NCBI GenBank assembly: GCA_023453125.1
Contig: JAEXUB010000203.1
Coordinates: 1-12,996 of the forward strand
Source of the DNA: Bacteroidota bacterium
Lineage (GTDB): Bacteria; Bacteroidota; Ignavibacteria; Ignavibacteriales; Melioribacteraceae
Direction of reading: 5' to 3'
Length of the DNA stretch: 12,996 nucleotides
The notes beneath the pieces were generated by a model that had not been told where the DNA came from, searched no databases, and saw only the letters and a program-made list of their open reading frames with translations. Positions 1 through 5,157 of this stretch are shown here, piece by piece (position 1 is the stretch's first letter; every line of letters begins with the position of its first letter). Both the position numbers and the translations under genes were made by a program.

Positions 1-530
1 TATTTGTTCCGGAGAGTAAAAGGCACATTGAGCCAACTAAAGCCGCTCTGATAAGTTCCTTTATTTCACCTCTTGTAATGAAGATTGGCGTATTCGTTAA
101 CAGACCATACAGAGAAGTAAACCGCATCGCGGAGAAAGTTGGGCTTAATGCAGTTCAGCTTCACGGCGAAGAATCCCCAGAATATATTCGGGATATCAAG
201 CATCCTGTCATTAAGTCGTTCCGGATTAAATCAGGTTTTGATTTTGGAATAATCGGCCGATATAGCAAATGCGGAATCCTTCTGGATTCATTTTCTCCCG
301 ATGCATTCGGCGGCACCGGAATTCAATTCGATACCAATCTGGTTCCTTCTGAATTGCGAAGCAGTGTAATTATCGCCGGGGGAGTTTCGAAAGAAAATGT
401 AATTGAGATTGCAGAAAAAATTAAACCGGCCGGAATTGACCTCTCTTCCTCTCTTGAGTTATCTCCTGGAAGAAAAGACCCGGTAAAGGTTAAAGAGTTT
501 TTTAAAATAATAAGGAGAATTGAATGTTAA
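1..530 (+). CDS. trpF: Phosphoribosylanthranilate isomerase, 5'-truncated by window edge
   Basis: TrpF converts N-(5'-phosphoribosyl)anthranilate to CdRP in tryptophan synthesis, on a TIM-barrel fold in the cytoplasm. The reading frame is open from base 3, upstream of the first ATG at 78, and the extra 25 residues (FVPESKRHIEP...) match the conserved part of the family that precedes 'KIGVFVN'. The ATG at 78 is therefore internal and about 25-30 N-terminal residues, including the catalytic Cys near the N-terminus, lie outside the window. Visible family motifs are VQLHGEE, GILLDSF followed by GGTG, IIAGGV (phosphate-binding loop), and GIDLSSSLE with SPGRKD, whose Asp is the expected catalytic acid. 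An oddity is SSSLE where most homologues have SSGVE. The stop codon overlaps the next gene by 7 bases, which suggests translational coupling in a trp operon. Confidence 0.95.
   Translation, partial: FVPESKRHIEPTKAALISSFISPLVMKIGVFVNRPYREVNRIAEKVGLNAVQLHGEESPEYIRDIKHPVIKSFRIKSGFDFGIIGRYSKCGILLDSFSPDAFGGTGIQFDTNLVPSELRSSVIIAGGVSKENVIEIAEKIKPAGIDLSSSLELSPGRKDPVKVKEFFKIIRRIEC
512..518 (+). promoter_or_regulatory. Ribosome binding site of the DAHP synthase gene
   Basis: AAGGAGA lies inside the last codons of trpF, five bases before the ATG at 524. It is a near-perfect Shine-Dalgarno match. It favours 524 over the in-frame ATGs at 533 and 536, and shows that initiation takes place within the end of trpF. 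Confidence 0.8.
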
Positions 531-1540
531 TTATGATGGCTCTCGAATCGCCGAGAGAAGATATAGAAAAAGTCAAAAAAAAGGTAATCCAGTCCGGCTG
601 TATTCCTCACGAAATTCCGGGAGAATTAAAACTGGCCATCGGAATAACCGGACCGATGGAAAAAATCAACAAAGAAGAATTCCTTCTTATGAATTCCGTT
701 GAGGATGTGGTAAGAGTAACAAAAAAATTCAAACTGGTAAGCCGCGAAATGAAAAGCGCAAATACGGTTATCGGCTTTGATACGGAAAGCATCGGAGGTA
801 AAGAACTTCTCATAATTGCCGGGCCCTGCGCCGTTGAAGGGCGCGATGAAATATTCGAAATAGCAGGAGAATTAAAGTCTCTCGGCATAAATTTCCTAAG
901 AGCGGGAGCTTACAAACCGAGATCGAGCCCTTATTCATTCCAGGGGCTAAAGGAAAAAGGGCTTGAATACCTGGCAGATGTCAAAAAAGAATTTGGTATT
1001 AAGATTGTAACCGAAGCCCTGAACACATCTACTCTCCCCCTGGTTGCCGAAGTTGCAGACATAATTCAGATAGGCGCAAGAAATATGCAGAACTTCAGCC
1101 TGCTTGAGGAAGCAGGCAAGACCGGGAAACCGATTCTGCTTAAAAGAGGACTTTCAGCCACAATTGAAGAACTGCTCCTTAGTGCTGAGTATATTGCGTC
1201 TCAGAATAATATGAATATAATTCTGTGCGAAAGAGGAATAAGGACATTTGAGACGGCAACAAGAAATACTCTTGACTTAAATGCCGTTCCGGTGCTTAAG
1301 AAAAATACCCACCTCCCCGTTATTGTAGATCCATCTCACGGAATAGGAATTGGCGATAAGGTATCGCCTATGGCTTTAGCTTCGGTTGCCTGCGGGGCAG
1401 ACGGATTAATCATCGAAGTCCACCAGAATCCAAACAATGCCCTTTCGGACGGCTACCAGTCGCTTGATATTAAAACATTTAAAAAACTACTGGACAAAAT
1501 TAAAGATCTTGCCCCAATTGTTGACAAGGAATTAAAATGA
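524..1540 (+). CDS. aroF: 3-deoxy-7-phosphoheptulonate (DAHP) synthase, type I-beta with N-terminal ferredoxin-like domain
   Basis: It condenses phosphoenolpyruvate and erythrose 4-phosphate into DAHP, the first shikimate-pathway step. The protein has 338 residues, as in the well-studied Thermotoga maritima enzyme. Residues 1-75 form the ferredoxin-like (ACT-like) regulatory domain, ending in VVRVTKKFKLVSRE. Residues 85-335 form the catalytic barrel with IIAGPCAVE (97-105), KPRSSPYSFQG (131-141), IQIGARNMQN (181-190), LLKRG (205-209), CERGIRTFE (235-243), DPSHGIG (269-275) and EVH (298-300). The metal ligands fall at C102, H272, E298 and D309, the same numbers I recall for T. maritima, which also supports the start at 524. 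In that enzyme the N-domain mediates feedback by tyrosine or phenylalanine; the effector here is unknown. The gene sits between trpF and trpB, overlapping them by 7 and 4 bases, so it should be co-regulated with tryptophan synthesis. The symbol follows common usage for this type; the function is the surer part. Confidence 0.96.
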   Translation: MLIMMALESPREDIEKVKKKVIQSGCIPHEIPGELKLAIGITGPMEKINKEEFLLMNSVEDVVRVTKKFKLVSREMKSANTVIGFDTESIGGKELLIIAGPCAVEGRDEIFEIAGELKSLGINFLRAGAYKPRSSPYSFQGLKEKGLEYLADVKKEFGIKIVTEALNTSTLPLVAEVADIIQIGARNMQNFSLLEEAGKTGKPILLKRGLSATIEELLLSAEYIASQNNMNIILCERGIRTFETATRNTLDLNAVPVLKKNTHLPVIVDPSHGIGIGDKVSPMALASVACGADGLIIEVHQNPNNALSDGYQSLDIKTFKKLLDKIKDLAPIVDKELK

Positions 1541-2754
1541 AAAAATACTGTTACCCGGATAAGAATGGAAGGTTCGGAATATTCGGAGGAAGATTTGTAC
1601 CGGAAACTCTTATGCCAGCGCTTAATGAGCTGGATAGGATTTACAGAAAAGCAATTAAGGATAAAAACTTCATTGCCGAACTAAACAGCCTGCAGAAAGA
1701 ATATAATAACCGGCCGACTCCTCTTACATATGCTGACAGGCTTACTCGCCATTACGGAAAAGGGAAAATATATCTTAAACGGGAGGACCTTTGCCATACC
1801 GGAGCTCATAAGATTAATAATGCGCTCGGGCAGATACTGCTGGCTAAAAGGCTTTGCAAGAAAAGAATTATTGCCGAAACGGGGGCCGGTCAGCACGGCG
1901 TTGCCACCGCCACTGTATGCGCAAAATTCGGACTTAAATGCACTGTCTATATGGGGGAAACCGATATGGAAAGACAGAAGCCGAATCTATTCAGGATGCA
2001 GCTGCTGGGGGCAGAGATTATTCCTGTTGCCTCCGGAAGCAGAACATTAAAGGATGCTACCAACGAAGCAATTAGGGACTGGGTGACAAATGCAGATACC
2101 ACACATTACATAATCGGCTCTGCAGTTGGCCCTCATCCCTATCCCGAAATGGTCCGCGGTTTTCAGTCGGTAATTGGAGAGGAGACAAGAAAACAGATAT
2201 TAAAAAAAGAAGGAAGGCTGCCCGACCATATAATTGCCTGTGTTGGCGGGGGCTCCAATGCCATTGGAATGTTCTCCCCTTTCATCAATGACAATGCCGT
2301 AAATCTCTATGGTATTGAAGCGGCTGGATTCGGCACGGATACAGATAAGCATTGCGCCACCTTAACTCTTGGTACACACGGAATTCTGCACGGGATGAAA
2401 ACTTATCTTCTGCAGAATGAGGAGGGACAGGTTGCCGATGTGCATTCAATTTCTGCAGGGCTCGATTATCCGGGGGTCGGACCGGAGCATTCACTTCTTA
2501 AAGAGATTAATAGGGCACAATATTTTTCGGCAACGGATAATGAAGCACTGGAAGCTATTTCTCTTCTTGCCCGTATGGAAGGAATATTGCCGGCCCTTGA
2601 ATCGGCGCACGCTCTTGCATTCCTTGAGAGAATGATGCCTTCTACAAATAAAAAAGAGATTGTTGTTGTAAATGTAAGCGGACGGGGAGATAAAGACCTT
2701 GATACTTTGATAAAGCACTTTGATTCTTCCCGGGAGGCTTTATGCCTGCAATAA
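1537..2754 (+). CDS. trpB: Tryptophan synthase beta chain
   Basis: TrpB joins indole, channelled from TrpA, to serine using PLP to give tryptophan; it works as an alpha2-beta2 complex in the cytoplasm. The 405 residues are a normal TrpB1-type length. Visible motifs are FGGRFVPETLMPAL (16-29), the PLP-lysine motif HTGAHKINNALGQ with K92, AETGAGQHG (113-121) with the general acid/base Glu at 114, GSRTLKDA, GSAVGPHPYP, the PLP phosphate loop GGGSN (237-241), EAAG, LDYPGVGPEH and SGRGDKD (381-387). All key residues are present. The start overlaps the DAHP synthase stop as ATGA, with AAGGA at 1526-1530 as ribosome binding site. The last 13 bases overlap trpA, so the final residues (REALCLQ) are encoded over the trpA start. 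Confidence 0.98.
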   Translation: MKKYCYPDKNGRFGIFGGRFVPETLMPALNELDRIYRKAIKDKNFIAELNSLQKEYNNRPTPLTYADRLTRHYGKGKIYLKREDLCHTGAHKINNALGQILLAKRLCKKRIIAETGAGQHGVATATVCAKFGLKCTVYMGETDMERQKPNLFRMQLLGAEIIPVASGSRTLKDATNEAIRDWVTNADTTHYIIGSAVGPHPYPEMVRGFQSVIGEETRKQILKKEGRLPDHIIACVGGGSNAIGMFSPFINDNAVNLYGIEAAGFGTDTDKHCATLTLGTHGILHGMKTYLLQNEEGQVADVHSISAGLDYPGVGPEHSLLKEINRAQYFSATDNEALEAISLLARMEGILPALESAHALAFLERMMPSTNKKEIVVVNVSGRGDKDLDTLIKHFDSSREALCLQ

Positions 2755-3524
2755 GAGAAGCAATAGAAAATGCAAACAATGAAAAGAGAAAGGCACTGTC
2801 GGTATTTCTTACAGCAGGCTTTCCTGATATTCAATCATTCGAAAAACTTGCTCTTGATGTGTTTGATGCAGGTGCCGATATGATAGAACTTGGCATTCCA
2901 TTCAGCGACCCTCTTGCCGATGGCCCTGTTATACAGCATTCCTCTCTTTCCGCAATAAGAAATGGGGTAAATCTTAAAAAAGTATTGTATATGACGCAAA
3001 GTATTGCGTCCAAAAACAGCAAGCCGGTTATTCTGATGGGGTATGCCAATCCGGTTTTAAACTATGGAATTGATAATTTCTTTAAAGACGCATATAACTC
3101 CGGAGCAAAGGGGGTAATTATTCCCGACGTTCCTGTGGAAGAATATGACGGCTTCTTTTCATCAAAACCGGTAGAACTTGATGCTGTACTTCTTGCAGCG
3201 CCCTCCTCGCCGACAGGCAGAATTAGGACAATTGACCGGACAAGCAGCGGCTTTGTCTACTGCGTTAGTATGAATGGAACTACAGGCAGAGAGATGAATG
3301 AATCTGTTATTGAAGGAATAAATAAAATCCGTGCATCTGTTACAAGGAATAAAATGATGGTAGGTTTCGGGATTTCATCCCCGGCAGATGTGCAGAGAAT
3401 CGCTCCCTGCTGCGATGGTGTAATCGTAGGGAGCAAAATCATCAAATCAATCACCGAAGCCGGAATTAACGGCACTCTTAAAATAGTAAAAGAGCTTTCG
3501 GATGCCTGTTCAAATCGGGTTTAA
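2742..3524 (+). CDS. trpA: Tryptophan synthase alpha chain
   Basis: TrpA cleaves indole-3-glycerol phosphate to indole and glyceraldehyde 3-phosphate and passes indole to TrpB. The 260-residue TIM barrel carries FLTAGFPD (22-29), then MIELGIPFSDPLADGPVIQ (47-65) holding the catalytic E49 and D60, followed by KPVILMGYANPV, GVIIPDVPVEE and the phosphate-binding VGFGISSP near the C-terminus. The ATG at 2742 is preceded by GGGAGG (2732-2737) four bases upstream, and the start lies 13 bases inside trpB, so the two partners of the complex are translationally coupled. This is the last gene of the operon; a strong terminator starts a few bases after the stop. Confidence 0.98.
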   Translation: MPAIREAIENANNEKRKALSVFLTAGFPDIQSFEKLALDVFDAGADMIELGIPFSDPLADGPVIQHSSLSAIRNGVNLKKVLYMTQSIASKNSKPVILMGYANPVLNYGIDNFFKDAYNSGAKGVIIPDVPVEEYDGFFSSKPVELDAVLLAAPSSPTGRIRTIDRTSSGFVYCVSMNGTTGREMNESVIEGINKIRASVTRNKMMVGFGISSPADVQRIAPCCDGVIVGSKIIKSITEAGINGTLKIVKELSDACSNRV

Positions 3525-3527
3525 AAT

Positions 3528-3556
3528 AAAGAATCCGGCATCAGCCGGATTCTTTT
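3528..3556. terminator. Bidirectional intrinsic terminator between trpA and the convergent Cys/Met PLP enzyme gene
   Basis: AAAGAATCCGGC (3528-3539) pairs perfectly with GCCGGATTCTTT (3544-3555) around an ATCA loop, giving a 12-bp stem. On the + strand it is followed by a T-run overlapping the stem end and begins 3 bases after the trpA stop. On the - strand the stem is followed by a TTTATTTTAAA stretch and lies 20 bases after the stop of the convergent gene, so it can serve both. Confidence 0.9.
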
Positions 3557-3575
3557 GTTAATCCTATGTCAGGAA

Positions 3576-4895
3576 TTATAAACTATTCAACGCCTTTTCA
3601 AGATCTTTGATTATATCGTTTACATTATCGAGACCGATTGCAAGGCGTACGCCGCCGGGATTAATTCCTTTTTCCTCAAGCTTGTCAGCAGGAACTACCG
3701 AGTGAGTCATAGATGCAGGATGCTCTATTAATGTCCTTGTATGTCCGAGAGATACGGCAAGAGTCATTGTGTATGCATTATCCGCAACATAATCCATGAA
3801 TTTTCTTCCGTTTTCCTTTGTCTCTGCCGGATTGTTCCCCTTTAATGCAAAGTAAATCATACTTCCCGGTGCAAAGCTGCCGTCAAAATCAATCATCTGT
3901 CTTTTTGCAAGTTCATGATATTTGTATGAAGGGAGCCCCGGATAATTAACAAAAGCGATCTTTGGATGCTTTTCAAGAAATTCCGCAACTGCCTGAGCCG
4001 ATTTAATCTGCTGTCTCTGTCTTAATGCCAGCGAAGGAAGTCCGTATGTAAGAATTGCCCAAGCACTTTTTGTATTAAGAACAGCGCCGAAATCTTTTCT
4101 AAAAAGTAAAATTAAATCGCGGTATTTTTTAGGCCCTATTACAACGCCTCCCATATCGGTACCAAAACCGCCTATCCCTTTTGTAAGTGAGTGTACAACA
4201 AAATCAACACCGTGTTCAAGAGGGCGCTGGCAGAATGGAGTTGAAAATGTATTATCCACAACTACTTTTATCTGGTCTTTTTCTTCCCTCCCCTTGTTCA
4301 ATTCCTTAACAGTTTCAGTAACTGCTTTGAAATCAATAATGTCAAGGTTCGGATTTGCAGGTGTTTCAAAATAGATAACGCGTGTATTGGCGGTAGCCAG
4401 TTTCTTAATATTTTCGGCATTTGTAAGGTCGGTATAACTAACTTTTATATTATATCTCGGATACCAGTTATTGAATAAAGAAATTGTACAGCCGTAAAGA
4501 GTAGCGTGACTTATAATTTCATCTCCCGATTTGGTAAGGACTCCGAGAACAGCCGAGATGGCTCCCATACCGGAGGCAAATGTAACAGCCATTTCCCCTT
4601 TTTCAACCAGGGCAAGATTTTCTTCGAGAATATCCTTATTCGGTTCACCAAGCCTGTCATAGATAAAGATTGGAGCTTCATTTCCGAATTGTTCGGTATT
4701 GGCAAACTGCATAAAACCCTGAGCTCCTCTTTCAACCGAATCGAGCCTGAAAGTAGTGGATGAGGAAATTGGTGCAGTTACGTGGTGCGCATAATCCCAT
4801 TTATCGGAAATATTCTTTCCGTAAATAAGACGTGTATCCATAGAATACTGTGAATCGTCAACGTTGTTCTTCTTTTTGTTCTCATTAGATGCCAT
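3576..4895 (-). CDS. PLP-dependent Cys/Met metabolism enzyme (methionine/cystathionine gamma-lyase or O-acetylhomoserine sulfhydrylase type)
   Basis: This 439-residue protein belongs to the fold-type I family that includes cystathionine gamma-synthase, gamma-lyases and O-acetylhomoserine sulfhydrylase. Visible residues are YDRLGEPN (Y79 and R81, the PLP-phosphate contacts supplied to the neighbouring subunit), FASGMGAIS (106-114), LYGC (133-136), VVDNTF with D214 for the pyridine nitrogen, SLTKG with the PLP lysine K239, EHPASMTHS (391-399) and GVRLAIGLD with R417 for the substrate carboxylate. LYGC with C136 resembles methionine gamma-lyase, whereas the GIGGFGTDMGG after the lysine and the length recall O-acetylhomoserine sulfhydrylases. 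The lysine motif departs from the family consensus (see findings). The N-terminus is lysine- and asparagine-rich and probably disordered. The start is fixed by AAGGAGG at 4903-4909. The gene has its own upstream region and seems monocistronic. Substrate cannot be decided from sequence alone. Confidence 0.9.
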   Translation of the reverse strand: MASNENKKKNNVDDSQYSMDTRLIYGKNISDKWDYAHHVTAPISSSTTFRLDSVERGAQGFMQFANTEQFGNEAPIFIYDRLGEPNKDILEENLALVEKGEMAVTFASGMGAISAVLGVLTKSGDEIISHATLYGCTISLFNNWYPRYNIKVSYTDLTNAENIKKLATANTRVIYFETPANPNLDIIDFKAVTETVKELNKGREEKDQIKVVVDNTFSTPFCQRPLEHGVDFVVHSLTKGIGGFGTDMGGVVIGPKKYRDLILLFRKDFGAVLNTKSAWAILTYGLPSLALRQRQQIKSAQAVAEFLEKHPKIAFVNYPGLPSYKYHELAKRQMIDFDGSFAPGSMIYFALKGNNPAETKENGRKFMDYVADNAYTMTLAVSLGHTRTLIEHPASMTHSVVPADKLEEKGINPGGVRLAIGLDNVNDIIKDLEKALNSL

Positions 4896-4902
4896 TACTT
4901 TG

Positions 4903-4909
4903 CCTCCTT
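4903..4909 (-). promoter_or_regulatory. Strong ribosome binding site of the Cys/Met PLP enzyme gene
   Basis: On the - strand AAGGAGG lies seven bases before the ATG at 4895-4893. It is a full-strength Shine-Dalgarno sequence, suggesting high expression, and it fixes the start. Confidence 0.8.
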
Positions 4910-4922
4910 AAAGGTGCTTTAA

Positions 4923-4952
4923 ATTATAAAATTGTAGAGTATTAGTAGTTAA
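4923..4952 (-). promoter_or_regulatory. Candidate sigma70-like promoter of the Cys/Met PLP enzyme gene
   Basis: On the - strand a perfect TATAAT (4928-4923) stands 18 bases after TTAACT (4952-4947), which matches 4 of 6 bases of TTGACA. Transcription would begin near 4916, leaving about 20 bases of leader with the ribosome binding site. The region is AT-rich, so a chance match is possible, and the organism's promoter consensus is not known to me. Confidence 0.4.
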
Positions 4953-4957
4953 TTCGA

Positions 4958-4976
4958 ACAAGAGTTTCACTCTTGT
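4958..4976. promoter_or_regulatory. Inverted repeat, possible operator, next to the promoter candidate
   Basis: ACAAGAGT and ACTCTTGT form a perfect 8-bp dyad around a TTC spacer. There is no following T-run on either strand, so it is not a terminator. It sits just upstream of the -35 candidate, centred about 50 bases before the predicted transcription start, a usual place for a regulator to bind. The regulator is unknown. A short transcribed hairpin is the alternative if the promoter lies further upstream. Confidence 0.45.
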
Positions 4977-5107
4977 AATAGATAGGTTCTGCGCAAGCAA
5001 AGTGTAATAAGTAGCAATGGAAATTTAGGCCTAAATTGGGGAATCTCAAAATTAATTCCGGCAAAAAAGGGGAGATAATTTGCGGCCTTTGCATAAAATC
5101 CAAATAA
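4977..5107. other. Intergenic region between the Cys/Met PLP enzyme gene and the transglutaminase-operon terminator
   Basis: About 130 non-coding bases. Besides the 16-bp palindrome at 5022-5037, I see no gene, no conserved riboswitch core (in particular no SAM-I/S-box pattern) and no tRNA. Short open frames crossing it have neither a ribosome binding site nor recognisable protein sequence. Confidence 0.6.
5022..5037. promoter_or_regulatory. 16-bp perfect palindrome, possible operator
   Basis: AATTTAGGCCTAAATT is perfectly self-complementary with no spacer. It lies about 130 bases upstream of the Cys/Met PLP enzyme start codon, in non-coding DNA, and its arm sequence differs from the dyad at 4958-4976. 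Spacer-free dyads of this length are typical of sites for dimeric regulators. Function is inferred from symmetry and position only. Confidence 0.4.
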
Positions 5108-5129
5108 AAATGGCGCCAGAGCGCCATTT
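5108..5129 (-). terminator. Intrinsic terminator of the - strand operon ending with the transglutaminase-like gene
   Basis: On the - strand AAATGGCGC (5129-5121) pairs with GCGCCATTT (5116-5108) around TCTG, a perfect 9-bp stem with a GC-rich core, followed at once by TTATTT. It begins 28 bases after the stop of the transglutaminase-like gene. It separates the long - strand block from the downstream Cys/Met PLP enzyme gene. Confidence 0.88.
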
Positions 5130-5157
5130 ACCGAATATTATTTGGAAGACCTTCTGT

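Noticed and set aside
78..530. Taking the ATG at 78 as the trpF start
   Set aside because: The frame is open to base 3 and the upstream residues match conserved TrpF sequence, so the gene is cut by the window edge.
5046..5100. Second hairpin upstream of the PLP enzyme gene, formed by GCAAAGG and a later CCTTTTTTGC on the - strand
   Set aside because: Pairing is imperfect with a long loop; it is weak compared with the clear terminator next to it.
4896..5107. SAM or other methionine-related riboswitch upstream of the PLP enzyme gene
   Set aside because: No conserved S-box or other aptamer core I know is visible; only two simple dyads are present.
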